This document shows positions 44,278 through 53,508 of a DNA stretch of 64,000 bases, in pieces. The notes below the pieces were generated by a model, which saw only the letters and a program-made list of their open reading frames with translations, ran no database searches and was not told the origin of the DNA. The stretch spans positions 49,781-113,780 of the forward strand of contig NZ_JAGHZZ010000008.1 in NCBI RefSeq assembly GCF_017745095.1. Reading direction: 5' to 3'. The position numbers and the translations under genes are program-made. Origin of the DNA: Sporocytophaga sp. GTDB taxonomy: Bacteria; Bacteroidota; Bacteroidia; Cytophagales; Cytophagaceae. The first letter of the stretch is position 1. Every line of letters begins with the position of its first letter.

Positions 44278-45435
44278 TCACTTACCGAATAGCTCTTCCA
44301 ACTTGTTCGCCAGATCCTGTCCTCGCAAGTTCTTCGCAATGATAATACCTTCTTTATCTATCAAATAAGTTAACGGAATTGCTTGTACTTCATAAACAGG
44401 GTTCACCGAAGAGCCCCAACCTTTAAGATCCGAAACTTGTTCCCATACAAGACCATCTTTCATAATTGCATTCTTCCATTTCTCTTTGTCTTCATCCAAA
44501 GAAACACCAAGTATAGTAAAGCCTTTGTCCTTATATTTTTTATAAAGCTCAACGACATGTGGGTTTTCCATACGACAAGGACCACACCAGGAGGCCCAGA
44601 AATCTATCATTACATACTTACCTTTAAAATCAGAAAGCTTGATAATTTTTCCATTTGGGTTAGGTAGTGCGATTTCCGGAGCTTTTTTACCAACGCCAAC
44701 TTTACTTAGTTTTTCCTTTTCTTCCTCTTGCTTTTTCATAGCAAGAGCCTTTTGCACTTCTGAAGAGAGGAGCTTTGTGTATTTTGAATTTGGATAAGCC
44801 TTATTCATTTCATCAGCTACCTTTTTTAAGAAGGGAAGTTCTGATTGAAAATCAAGATAGTTAACCATGGAAAACACAGATAGCGAAGGTAGAACTGAAT
44901 CTATAGATGTTATTGTTAATTTACGGACCTTTTCTTGAAGGCCTTTCAATTCAGCCATAATAGCAGGAATAGAGTCTTCCTGCTTCTTCATCTGAAATAA
45001 CATTCCCTTTTGCTGTAACTTGTTCTGTGACTTTTGAAGCTCACTCATCTGATTAAAAAAAGTCAGATATTCCGCTGTTGCTTTCGATCCTTCTACAGAT
45101 GCATTTCCTGGCAAATCTGTCAAATCGGAATTAAACTTTATAACTGGAGCGTCAATAATAAGTAGAACGTTTTGAGTATCCGCCTGCAACAGAGCATAAT
45201 CAGGCTCAGCAAGAGCACCCTCAAATTTATAAGATCCATCAGATCCGATTTCTGTCGAATCTAAATGGATCCAGCTTTGATTTTCAAGTTTATCAAGGTA
45301 TAATTTCTTACCACCGCCATTTTTAATTGTTCCTGATAGTTCAAAAGAAAAACCACCTTCTTTTTTTTCAGATTCCTTCTTCTCTGAACACCCAAAAACA
45401 ACCGCTATGATTATCAGAAAACGTAATACCTTCAT
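44278..45435 (-). CDS. TlpA-like thioredoxin lipoprotein with N-terminal DUF4369 domain
   Basis: A 385-aa lipoprotein. The lipobox is VFGC (Cys16). Residues about 28-125 resemble DUF4369 (FELSGTIKNGGGKKLYL), a helical linker follows (about 120-250), and the C-terminal TlpA/AhpC-type thioredoxin domain carries WCGPC (Cys284, Cys287) and the cis-Pro in AIPLTYLID. It should reduce or swap disulfides in the periplasm or at the outer membrane. gatB follows upstream on the same strand by 4 bp, an accidental-looking grouping. Confidence 0.87.
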   Translation of the reverse strand: MKVLRFLIIIAVVFGCSEKKESEKKEGGFSFELSGTIKNGGGKKLYLDKLENQSWIHLDSTEIGSDGSYKFEGALAEPDYALLQADTQNVLLIIDAPVIKFNSDLTDLPGNASVEGSKATAEYLTFFNQMSELQKSQNKLQQKGMLFQMKKQEDSIPAIMAELKGLQEKVRKLTITSIDSVLPSLSVFSMVNYLDFQSELPFLKKVADEMNKAYPNSKYTKLLSSEVQKALAMKKQEEEKEKLSKVGVGKKAPEIALPNPNGKIIKLSDFKGKYVMIDFWASWCGPCRMENPHVVELYKKYKDKGFTILGVSLDEDKEKWKNAIMKDGLVWEQVSDLKGWGSSVNPVYEVQAIPLTYLIDKEGIIIAKNLRGQDLANKLEELFGK

Positions 45436-45439
45436 AAGA

Positions 45440-46900
45440 TTAATTAAGATTATCCAGTGTCTTTTTCAATAATTCACTTGTAATTTTAGGATCAGCTTTA
45501 CCTTTGGTAAGTTTCATAACCTCTCCCATAAACATGGCTAAAAGGTTTGTTTTACCTGCTTTATATTCTGCTACTTTATTTGGATATTTTGCAATAGCTT
45601 CATCAATCAAAGGTTGTAAAGCTCCAGTATCGCTCTCCTGAATCAAATTCATTTTTTCAGCTATTTGCTGAGCTGACCCTCCCTTTTGATTAATCATTTC
45701 TGGGAAAATCTTTTGACTAGCAACTGCAAAACTTACTTTTCCTGATTCTACCATTGCAATTAACTCAGAAACTTTTTGAGTTGATAATGGGAAATCATTT
45801 ATATGAAGAGTTAATTCATTCAAATAACCTTTCACCGGCCCCATTATCCAGTTAGAAGCTGCTTTATAGTTTTTAGTATGCTTACATAGGTCTTCAAAAT
45901 ACAATGCTATTTCTTTAGCATCTGTTAATACCTGAGCATCATATTCAGGAAGGCCAAATTCAGTTGTAAACTTCTTGTACAAATAATTTGGTAAGCTAGG
46001 CATAGTTGCCTTGATATCCGCTAACCATTTATCTGATATATTCAAAGGCTGAAGATCTGGTTCTGGGAAATATCTGTAGTCGTTCAGTTCCTCTTTTGTT
46101 CTCATTCCATAAGTGCTGCCAGTAGTAGCATCAAACATTCTTGTCTCAGAGAAAATTGCTTCGCCTTTTTCTATTAGCTCGATCTGACGCTCGATTTCGT
46201 GATCTATGGCTCTCTGTACGTTTCTAATGGAGTTCATATTTTTAATCTCCACTTTCTTTCCATATTGAGTTGCTCCTTTCAGCATCACAGAAACGTTGGC
46301 ATCACACCTCATTGAGCCTTCTTCCATGTTACCGTCACAAACTTCAAGATACCTAACAAGTTTCCTGATTTCTGTTACTACCTGAAATGCTTCTTCCGAG
46401 CTACGGATATCCGGCTCTGTAACGATCTCAATCAAAGGAACCCCAGCTCTGTTATAATCAACAAGCGTATCTGTTTCTCCTGCAAGGTGAAGGTTTTTAC
46501 CAGCATCATCTTCCATGTGGATTCTATTAAGACGAATTACTTTCTCTCCGTCCTTCATACGAATCACAACCTCCCCACCTTTACAGATAGGTGCCTTATC
46601 CTGAGTAGTCTGATACCCCTTCGGAAGATCTGGATAAAAATAATTTTTTCTATCAAAGAAATTTACTCTGTTGATTTCACAGCCACTAGCCAAACCCATT
46701 TTGATTGCATATTCCACAACCTTTTTATTTAGCAATGGTAATGTTCCTGGGTGTCCCAGAGTGATCACGCTCACGTTTGTATTTGGCATACTTCCGAACT
46801 CTGTAGAGTCCGAAGCGAAAATTTTACTCTGAGTACTTAACTGTGCGTGTATTTCAAGACCGATTACCGGTTGATATTTTTCTATGATTGATTTATCCAT
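45440..46900 (-). CDS. gatB: Asp-tRNA(Asn)/Glu-tRNA(Gln) amidotransferase subunit B
   Basis: Transamidates misacylated Glu-tRNA(Gln) or Asp-tRNA(Asn) with GatA and GatC. The 486-aa protein begins with the GatB signature GLEIHAQLSTQSKIF and contains CDANVSV and the MEDDAGKN kinase-like loop, with the tRNA-binding GatB/YqeY tail (about 340-486). gatA and gatC are not in the window. It is 23 bp after alaS, a pairing that puts two aminoacyl-tRNA genes on one transcript. Confidence 0.95.
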   Translation of the reverse strand: MDKSIIEKYQPVIGLEIHAQLSTQSKIFASDSTEFGSMPNTNVSVITLGHPGTLPLLNKKVVEYAIKMGLASGCEINRVNFFDRKNYFYPDLPKGYQTTQDKAPICKGGEVVIRMKDGEKVIRLNRIHMEDDAGKNLHLAGETDTLVDYNRAGVPLIEIVTEPDIRSSEEAFQVVTEIRKLVRYLEVCDGNMEEGSMRCDANVSVMLKGATQYGKKVEIKNMNSIRNVQRAIDHEIERQIELIEKGEAIFSETRMFDATTGSTYGMRTKEELNDYRYFPEPDLQPLNISDKWLADIKATMPSLPNYLYKKFTTEFGLPEYDAQVLTDAKEIALYFEDLCKHTKNYKAASNWIMGPVKGYLNELTLHINDFPLSTQKVSELIAMVESGKVSFAVASQKIFPEMINQKGGSAQQIAEKMNLIQESDTGALQPLIDEAIAKYPNKVAEYKAGKTNLLAMFMGEVMKLTKGKADPKITSELLKKTLDNLN

Positions 46901-46923
46901 TTTAAAGCACTACTGAATTTTAC

Positions 46924-49560
46924 TTATACTTTTTCTTTAAGGACACCTTTTGCTTTCACTAAAACTTTATCAAGTCCAGCAAGGTCTTTTCCTCCTGCTG
47001 TCGCGAAGAAAGGTTGTCCTCCACCTCCACCTTGAATTTCTTTTGCAAGCTCTTTAACAAGGTTACCTGCATGAAGCTTTTTATCTGCAACAAGATTTTC
47101 AGAGATCATTACTGCTATCTGAGGCTTATCTTCGATTTTGGCAGCAAGAACTAGGAATAAATTATCTACTTTAGCCTTCACATCATAAGCCAACTGTTTT
47201 AAAGCATCAGCTGAAGAGAGGTCTACTCTGGAAATGACGACATTGATACCATCAACTGTTTCCACTTTTTTAAGTAGTTCCTCTTTAATTCCCTGACCTT
47301 CTTTGCTGACATACTCTTCAATCTGTTTCTGAAGCTTTGTTTTTTCAGCAGAAAGCTCTTCGACAGCTTTTAATATATCTTTAGGATTCTTGAGTACTTC
47401 TTTTAATTTCTCAATAATTGAAAGCTGTGAATCTACAAAGTTTTCTGCTTCATCTGCAGTAATTGCCTCTATTCTTCTTACACCTGCCGCTACAGAACTT
47501 TCAGAAACAATCTTAAACAAGCCAATTTTACCAGTGGCAGATACGTGAGTACCTCCGCACAATTCAACTGAATAAGAGGGATCGAAAGTAATTACTCTCA
47601 CAAACTCTCCATATTTCTCACCGAACAAAGCCATTGCACCAAGAGACTTAGCTTCATTGATTGGAACGTTACGTCTTTCATTCAGCTGAATATTTTCTCT
47701 GATCTTGGCATTAACTATCTTCTCAACTTTCTCAATCTCTTCAGGAGTCATTTTAGAGAAATGAGAAAAGTCAAATCTTAATACCTTCTCATTTACCAAT
47801 GACCCCTTCTGTGCAACATGAGTTCCAAGTACATCTCTCAAAGCCGCATGCAACAGGTGAGTTGCAGAGTGATTATTTTCAGTAAGGAGCCTTTTCTTCT
47901 CGTCAACGTTCGCTTCAAAGTCTGCTTTAACGTCTAAAGGGAGCTTATCAATGATATGAATAATCAGGTCATTTTCTTTTTTGGTATCAAGGACCTGAAT
48001 CTTTTCTTTGCCAGATTGAAGCACTCCCGTATCTCCTGCTTGTCCACCGCTTTCCGCGTAGAAAGGTGTAGTATCAAGTACTACCTGATATTGGTCTTTA
48101 CCTTTGGCAGTAACTTTCCTGTATTTTACAATCTTTGATTTCGCATGCAAATGATCATAGCCAACAAATTCAACACCTTCTTCGTCCCTAACAAGCACCC
48201 AGTCAGTAGTCTCTTTAACGGCATCTTTCTTTGATCTTTCTTTCTGCACTGCCATTTCCTTTTCAAAGCCGGTCTCATCTATTTCAAGACCATATTCTCT
48301 TGCAATAAGCGCAGTAAGATCAACTGGAAATCCGAAAGTATCATACAATTCAAATACGGTTTTTCCGTCTATGACTTTTTCACCTTTGGACTGTTCTATG
48401 TTTGTTCTTATTTGCTCAAGCTTTTTCAAGCCAATTTCAAGCGTTCTAAGGAATGAAATTTCTTCTTCAAGAACTACCTTCTGCACAAAATCCTGCTGAG
48501 CTTTTAACTCAGGGAAAACCTCTGCAAACTGGTTTGCAAGCACAGGCACCATTTTGTTAAGGAACGGCTCTTTGAAACCAAGGAAAGTATATCCATACCT
48601 GACTGCTCTTCTCAAAATTCTTCTGATTACATAACCAGCTTTTGCATTACCTGGCAACTGACCGTCAGCAATTGTGAAAGATATTGCTCTGATGTGATCA
48701 GAAAGCACTCTCATAGCAATATCAGTCTTCAGATCTTTTCCATAGGTTTTGCCACAAGCATCCCCGATGAATTTGATCATTGGCTGAAACACGTCAGTAT
48801 CGTAGTTCGAAGTCTTTGCCTGAATGGCCATAACAAGACGTTCAAAGCCCATACCTGTATCCACATGCTTTTCAGGAAGTGGCTCCAAGCTCTTATCAGC
48901 TTTTCTATTGTACTGAATAAAAACGTTATTCCAGATTTCAACCACTCTTGGATCATCGTTGTTAACTCTGTCCCGTCCTGGCACTTTTTTAATTTCTTCT
49001 TCAGTCCTTAAATCTATATGGATTTCTGTACAAGGTCCGCATGGTCCCTGATCTCCCATTTCCCAGAAATTGTCTTTCTTGGAACCATAAAGTATTCTTT
49101 CTTTGGGAAGGTATTTCAACCACAGCTCAAGAGACTCATTATCAGGCTCAAGATTCTCACCTTTGTCTCCTCCAAATACAGTTGCATAAATTCTTTCTTT
49201 AGGAAGTTTATACTCAACTGTAAGTAGCTCCCAAGACCACTTAATAGCTTCTTCTTTAAAATAATCTCCAAAAGACCAGTTTCCAAGCATTTCAAACATG
49301 GTATGGTGGTAGGTATCTATACCAACCTCTTCCAGGTCATTGTGCTTACCGCTTACTCTTAGGCATTTCTGAGTATCGGCTATCCTTTTATATTTAGCAG
49401 GCTGATTTCCAAGGAAAATATCCTTGAACTGATTCATACCTGCATTAGTAAACATTAGGGTTGGATCGTTTTTATTAACGATTGGAGCAGATGGAACAAT
49501 GTGGTGTCCCCTTTCCTTAAAGAAATCAAGAAATTTCTGTCTTATGCTTTTGGAATCCAT
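46924..49560 (-). CDS. alaS: Alanyl-tRNA synthetase
   Basis: Charges tRNA(Ala) and edits Ser/Gly mistakes. The 878-aa protein has the class II catalytic core (FTNAGMNQFKDIFLG and HNDLEEVG near the start), the editing domain with zinc-site HSATHLLH and ELCGGTHV, and a C-terminal coiled coil plus DHHA1-type domain (GGGGGQPFFATAGG). Length is standard. A 95-nt leader with a hairpin precedes it. Confidence 0.97.
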   Translation of the reverse strand: MDSKSIRQKFLDFFKERGHHIVPSAPIVNKNDPTLMFTNAGMNQFKDIFLGNQPAKYKRIADTQKCLRVSGKHNDLEEVGIDTYHHTMFEMLGNWSFGDYFKEEAIKWSWELLTVEYKLPKERIYATVFGGDKGENLEPDNESLELWLKYLPKERILYGSKKDNFWEMGDQGPCGPCTEIHIDLRTEEEIKKVPGRDRVNNDDPRVVEIWNNVFIQYNRKADKSLEPLPEKHVDTGMGFERLVMAIQAKTSNYDTDVFQPMIKFIGDACGKTYGKDLKTDIAMRVLSDHIRAISFTIADGQLPGNAKAGYVIRRILRRAVRYGYTFLGFKEPFLNKMVPVLANQFAEVFPELKAQQDFVQKVVLEEEISFLRTLEIGLKKLEQIRTNIEQSKGEKVIDGKTVFELYDTFGFPVDLTALIAREYGLEIDETGFEKEMAVQKERSKKDAVKETTDWVLVRDEEGVEFVGYDHLHAKSKIVKYRKVTAKGKDQYQVVLDTTPFYAESGGQAGDTGVLQSGKEKIQVLDTKKENDLIIHIIDKLPLDVKADFEANVDEKKRLLTENNHSATHLLHAALRDVLGTHVAQKGSLVNEKVLRFDFSHFSKMTPEEIEKVEKIVNAKIRENIQLNERRNVPINEAKSLGAMALFGEKYGEFVRVITFDPSYSVELCGGTHVSATGKIGLFKIVSESSVAAGVRRIEAITADEAENFVDSQLSIIEKLKEVLKNPKDILKAVEELSAEKTKLQKQIEEYVSKEGQGIKEELLKKVETVDGINVVISRVDLSSADALKQLAYDVKAKVDNLFLVLAAKIEDKPQIAVMISENLVADKKLHAGNLVKELAKEIQGGGGGQPFFATAGGKDLAGLDKVLVKAKGVLKEKV

Positions 49561-49621
49561 TAATTAGGAAAGACCTTTAAATATTTATACTTTTTTTATA
49601 ATTTTAAGCTTTTCGTCGACA

Positions 49622-49646
49622 AATCAGGCATAATTTTCACCTGATT
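49622..49646 (-). promoter_or_regulatory. Hairpin in alaS leader
   Basis: AATCAGG and CCTGATT form perfect 7-bp arms around 11 nt, about 10-35 nt into the predicted alaS leader. No T-run follows on either strand, so a regulatory role is more likely than termination. Confidence 0.35.
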
Positions 49647-49664
49647 CACCGTTATCTGAAGGCG

Positions 49665-49672
49665 CAAATTTA
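49665..49672 (-). promoter_or_regulatory. -7 box upstream of alaS
   Basis: TAAATTTG on the minus strand is a perfect TAnnTTTG box. The alaS transcript would carry a leader of about 95 nt. No clear -33 TTTG is seen. Confidence 0.45.
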
Positions 49673-49695
49673 GTATAAATCTCAGAAGTTCAGTA

Positions 49696-50673
49696 ATGGC
49701 CAGAATAAAATATTATTACGACACGGAAACCTGCAAGTATGAGCGTCTTAAGGTATCTACCTGGGACTTAATACTTAATACATTGGGGTTTCTCTTTGTC
49801 TCTTTCATTTTTGCGGTGGCTTTGGTATATGTGTACACCAAATATTTCAAATCTCCGCATGAAACTTTATTGCGAAGAGAGAATGAAGAGCTTTCTCTTT
49901 ACTATGACCTCCTCAATCAGGAAATAGATCAGGCGAATAAAATGCTCAACGCTCTGCAAGAACGAGATGACAATATTTACAGGGTTATTTTCGAAGCAGA
50001 ACCTATTCCTTATTCTGTAAGAAATACAGAATTGACTGGTATTACAAAATATAAACAACTACTGGACAGAGGCTTAAAAAGGGAAGAGCTGATTATTTCA
50101 ACTGTTGCCAAGCTGGATAACCTTAAAAAGAAAATGTATATCCAGACTAAGTCTTATGATGAAATCGTAAAACTGGCAAAAAATAAAGCTTTGATGCTGG
50201 CCAGCATCCCGGCAATTCAACCTCTTTCCAATAAAGAGCTTACTAGACTAGTATCAGGCTTTGGGTATAGAATTCATCCAATTTATAAAGTTAAGAAACT
50301 TCACACTGGCTGTGATTTTTCAACACCAAAAGGCACACCAATATATTCTACCGGAGATGGGGTTGTAAAAACAGTAGCTTCTAACCCAGGTGGATATGGG
50401 AATGAAATTGAAGTTGATCATGGATATGGGTATGTTACTAAATATGCACACCTTGACCGATTCAATGTGAGAATTGGTCAAAGAGTAAAAAGAGGCGAAT
50501 TGATCGGATTTTCAGGTAACACGGGATCTTCCACTGCCCCTCACCTGCATTATGAAGTCATTCACAATGGTAAAAAGGTAAATCCGGTTCACTATTTCTA
50601 TATAGATCTTTCACCTGCTGAATATCAAAAAATATTGGAGCTTGCTTCTGTTGAAAATCAATCACTATCATAA
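49696..50673 (+). CDS. Membrane-anchored M23 (LytM-type) peptidase
   Basis: A 325-aa protein: cytoplasmic start, one membrane helix (about 25-48), a coiled coil (about 56-100) and a C-terminal M23 domain (about 185-315). Zinc ligands are His203 and Asp207 in HTGCDF and His285 in APHLHYEV, with His283 also conserved, so it looks catalytically active, a DD- or D,D-type peptidoglycan endopeptidase acting in the periplasm. The plan matches LytM/MepM-type cell-wall hydrolases of Bacteroidetes. A terminator follows. Confidence 0.9.
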   Translation: MARIKYYYDTETCKYERLKVSTWDLILNTLGFLFVSFIFAVALVYVYTKYFKSPHETLLRRENEELSLYYDLLNQEIDQANKMLNALQERDDNIYRVIFEAEPIPYSVRNTELTGITKYKQLLDRGLKREELIISTVAKLDNLKKKMYIQTKSYDEIVKLAKNKALMLASIPAIQPLSNKELTRLVSGFGYRIHPIYKVKKLHTGCDFSTPKGTPIYSTGDGVVKTVASNPGGYGNEIEVDHGYGYVTKYAHLDRFNVRIGQRVKRGELIGFSGNTGSSTAPHLHYEVIHNGKKVNPVHYFYIDLSPAEYQKILELASVENQSLS

Positions 50674-50693
50674 TTGTAAATATTATAAATTTC

Positions 50694-50731
50694 AGGGCAT
50701 TGGGAGTATCCTCTCAATGCCCTATTTTTTT
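50694..50731 (+). terminator. Terminator after M23 peptidase gene
   Basis: AGGGCATTG and CAATGCCCT pair across 12 nt and are followed by seven T. Confidence 0.85.
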
Positions 50732-50793
50732 AGGATATCTTGCATATAAGAATTTACAACTGAAATAATTAATCATTAGAGGTATTTGCTTTC

Positions 50794-50826
50794 TTTGAAA
50801 AAAGTGAAATTTTATTTCTACTTTTG
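50794..50826 (+). promoter_or_regulatory. Promoter of MerR-family gene
   Basis: TTTG (50794-50797) and TACTTTTG (50819-50826), a perfect TAnnTTTG, are 21 bp apart. The start point would lie about 25 nt before the TTG start codon. Confidence 0.55.
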
Positions 50827-50857
50827 AATTTAATAGTCCACTCAAAACCAGAAGCAT

Positions 50858-51196
50858 TTGACTTACCAGGACAAAAAATTGGATAAGATGTATTACACAA
50901 TCGGTGAGGTTGCCGAGATGTTTGGAGTTGCAGCTTCTCTGATACGCTTTTGGGAAACAGAGTTTGACATTATTACCCCCAGAAAAAACAGAAAAGGAAA
51001 CCGGCAATACACCAAAGATGATATAGAAAACATCAAGCTTGTTTTTCATCTGGTAAAAGAGCGAGGATATACGCTACAGGGGGCCAAAGACTATATTAAA
51101 ATTCATGGCACAAAAGCCAAAGAAAAGACAGAGATTATTGAGTCTCTTCAAAAGGTGAAAGCTTTTCTAATAGAATTGAAGAAAAGCCTGCCTTAA
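50858..51196 (+). CDS. MerR-family transcriptional regulator
   Basis: A 112-aa protein with the MerR winged helix-turn-helix at about 12-80: YYTIGEVAEMFGVAASLIRFWE, then KGNRQYTKDDIENI. The rest is a short dimer helix; there is no effector domain or metal-binding Cys. The start is TTG at 50858; it gives MTYQDKKLDKMYYTIGEV, a form that keeps the usual 10-residue lead before YYTIGEV in relatives. An ATG at 50888 is the alternative. dprA lies 34 bp downstream. Confidence 0.85.
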   Translation: MTYQDKKLDKMYYTIGEVAEMFGVAASLIRFWETEFDIITPRKNRKGNRQYTKDDIENIKLVFHLVKERGYTLQGAKDYIKIHGTKAKEKTEIIESLQKVKAFLIELKKSLP

Positions 51197-51230
51197 AATT
51201 TTTCAGTTCAACAGCTATAAGAAATTTTTA

Positions 51231-52334
51231 ATGACTCATGCAAATGTTTATGAGGTCGCTATAGGCCTCGTTCCCGGTATTGGTAATCAACTTACCAGAC
51301 AATTGGTAAGCTACTGTGGCGATCCTGAACAAGTATTCAGAGAAAAAAAGGGCAAATTGCTTAAGATTCCTGGCATAGGAGAAAATATTGCACAATCTAT
51401 CATTCAGTCTGATATCTTTTCCAAAGCCGAGAAACAAATAGAAACTGCCATCAAAACAGAAACTAATATTCTTTTTTACACCAATCAGGATTATCCTGAA
51501 CGGCTGAAAACCATTTTGGACGCTCCTACACTCATTTATTACAAAGGTCAAGGACCATTAAATTTTCCAAAAACTGTTGGAGTTGTAGGCACTAGAAATG
51601 CAACAGGATATGGTAAGGAAATGACAGAAAAAATCATTTCCGAATTGAAGGAACAGAATGTTCAAATCATTAGCGGGTTAGCTTATGGCATTGACAGCTT
51701 TGCACATAAATCCGCTCTGGACAATGGATTATCTACCATCGGAGTGATGGCAACTGGAGTAAACATAGTCTATCCCGCTGTTCATAAAGAAATGGCAAAT
51801 AGAATGCAGTCGTCCGGCGGTATACTTTCCGAATATCCTTTTGATACAAAACCTGAACCCGGATACTTTCCTGCGAGGAACAGAATAATTGCGGGCCTGA
51901 GTGATGTTGTATTAGTCGTTGAAGCTTCCAGCTCAGGAGGAGCCTTGATTACCGCTGACCTTGCCAATGGTTATAACAGAGAAGTAATGGCTGTACCAGG
52001 AAATATCAACAACAAATATTCCCTTGGATGCAATAACCTTATAAAATCACACAAAGCACAAATCTTATCAAAGACATCAGATATCATAGAGCTCATGAAT
52101 TGGGATATCTCCATTTTACCCAAACCAAAATATAAAACACCTGAAATTCCTGAAGATCTTACTGATGATGAAAAGAAAATATTTCAGCTGTTAATCAATA
52201 ACGGCGAAACTCATATAGATGAATTGTGTTGGAAAAGTCAGATCCCTGTAAGTAAGATGGCCTCTCTCCTACTCAATCTTGAATTCAGTAATAAGGTAAA
52301 ATCATTACCGGGGAAGAAATATAAATTAGTCTGA
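51231..52334 (+). CDS. dprA: DNA processing protein DprA
   Basis: Loads RecA on incoming single-stranded DNA during natural transformation. The 367-aa protein has an N-terminal HhH/SAM-like region (about 10-70), the DprA Rossmann domain with VVGTRNATGYG, SGLAYGIDSFAHKSAL and FPARNRIIAGLSD, and a C-terminal winged helix (about 300-367). Length and motifs are intact. No comEC or comF is in this window. Confidence 0.95.
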   Translation: MTHANVYEVAIGLVPGIGNQLTRQLVSYCGDPEQVFREKKGKLLKIPGIGENIAQSIIQSDIFSKAEKQIETAIKTETNILFYTNQDYPERLKTILDAPTLIYYKGQGPLNFPKTVGVVGTRNATGYGKEMTEKIISELKEQNVQIISGLAYGIDSFAHKSALDNGLSTIGVMATGVNIVYPAVHKEMANRMQSSGGILSEYPFDTKPEPGYFPARNRIIAGLSDVVLVVEASSSGGALITADLANGYNREVMAVPGNINNKYSLGCNNLIKSHKAQILSKTSDIIELMNWDISILPKPKYKTPEIPEDLTDDEKKIFQLLINNGETHIDELCWKSQIPVSKMASLLLNLEFSNKVKSLPGKKYKLV

Positions 52335-52361
52335 TATGGTCTTCTTTCGTATATTTTCCCG

Positions 52362-53456
52362 ATGGAAAATTATTACGAGACTTTGGGTGTAAAAAACTCT
52401 GCCTCTTTTGAAGAAATCAAAGCTGCATATAAAAGTCTGGCAAAGAAATATCACCCTGATAAACATCAGGGTGATAAATACTATGAAGATCAGTTCAAAA
52501 AGATCAATTCTGCTTATCAGACCATTTCAGATCCACAAAAAAGAAGACTATACGATTTAAAACTTCATTATTACTTTACCCCACCTCAAAAACCTGCGAA
52601 AGCCCCTACCAACAGTTCTTCAAAACAAAGGACCAGCAGACAGCCACGTCCTAAACCTGCCACAACTCAAGAATCTAAGGTTTCAAATAAAGAAGTAAGA
52701 ATATATTTATACACCGGACTGGCATTGATATTGCTGGTTGTTGCTTCTGTTCTTTTTTATCATTATATGAATAACAGAATGGCAGCAAAAACGCATGAGG
52801 AAGCTATTCAATATGAAAAAGATGGAGAATGGTTAAAAGCCTTAGAGTCCTATACAGAAAGTATATCATTTGACGAAGACTATGCCCCTGCTTTTCAGAA
52901 AAGAGCTTTGTTAAGGCTTCATATGCTGGGGGATTATCGAGGAGCTGTTTTAGATCTTACAAAAGCAATTGAAAATACAGAAAACCCTTCATGGGATCTG
53001 TATTATGAACGCGGAAAAGCTAATGCTAAAATCAAAAAAAATTCTGCTGCCCTTGAAGATTTTAATGAATCGATCAAAAGAAATCCTGCTAAAGATAGTA
53101 GTTATCTATACAGAGGAGAGTTACTCCAATATGCCAAGGGTGATTGTCAATCCGCATACCCTGATTATCTGAAATTCCTGAAACATCAGCCAGAGTCTGA
53201 AATGGCTCTCCTTAATTTGGCCAACTGCTATCAGGAACTTGATCAGCATCAAAAATCTATAAGTATTTATACTGACATGATTAAAAAGCAGCAAAATCCC
53301 GGAATAGCTCATTATTACCGAGGGTTGGCTTACTCAAGAATTGTAGATTCCACCAATGCCTGCTCCGATTTTACCAAAGCTCTCGAATATGATGTGCGAC
53401 AGGCCAAAAAACTACATCGCAGGTATTGTCTTAAGATAAATGATGAAGAGGACTAA
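52362..53456 (+). CDS. Membrane J-domain protein with TPR repeats
   Basis: A 364-aa protein. Residues 1-70 are a J domain with the HPD motif at 31-33, so it should stimulate an Hsp70 (DnaK) ATPase. A basic, Pro/Ser-rich linker (about 74-110) leads to a membrane helix (about 116-137). The remainder (about 140-360) is built of TPR units such as YEKDGEWLKALESYTESI and YYERGKANAKIKKNSAALEDFNESI. The J domain is cytoplasmic and the TPR part extracytoplasmic if the topology is simple. It lies 27 bp after dprA and ends in a terminator. Confidence 0.85.
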   Translation: MENYYETLGVKNSASFEEIKAAYKSLAKKYHPDKHQGDKYYEDQFKKINSAYQTISDPQKRRLYDLKLHYYFTPPQKPAKAPTNSSSKQRTSRQPRPKPATTQESKVSNKEVRIYLYTGLALILLVVASVLFYHYMNNRMAAKTHEEAIQYEKDGEWLKALESYTESISFDEDYAPAFQKRALLRLHMLGDYRGAVLDLTKAIENTENPSWDLYYERGKANAKIKKNSAALEDFNESIKRNPAKDSSYLYRGELLQYAKGDCQSAYPDYLKFLKHQPESEMALLNLANCYQELDQHQKSISIYTDMIKKQQNPGIAHYYRGLAYSRIVDSTNACSDFTKALEYDVRQAKKLHRRYCLKINDEED

Positions 53457-53473
53457 ACAAATTAGTCCTTTTT
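53450..53473 (+). terminator. Terminator overlapping the J-domain gene stop
   Basis: GGACTAA and TTAGTCC pair across ACAAA and are followed by TTTTT. The stem includes the stop codon of the gene. Confidence 0.75.
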
Positions 53474-53508
53474 CCTATTTTTAACTTTTCCAAATTGAAT
53501 TAAAGTTT

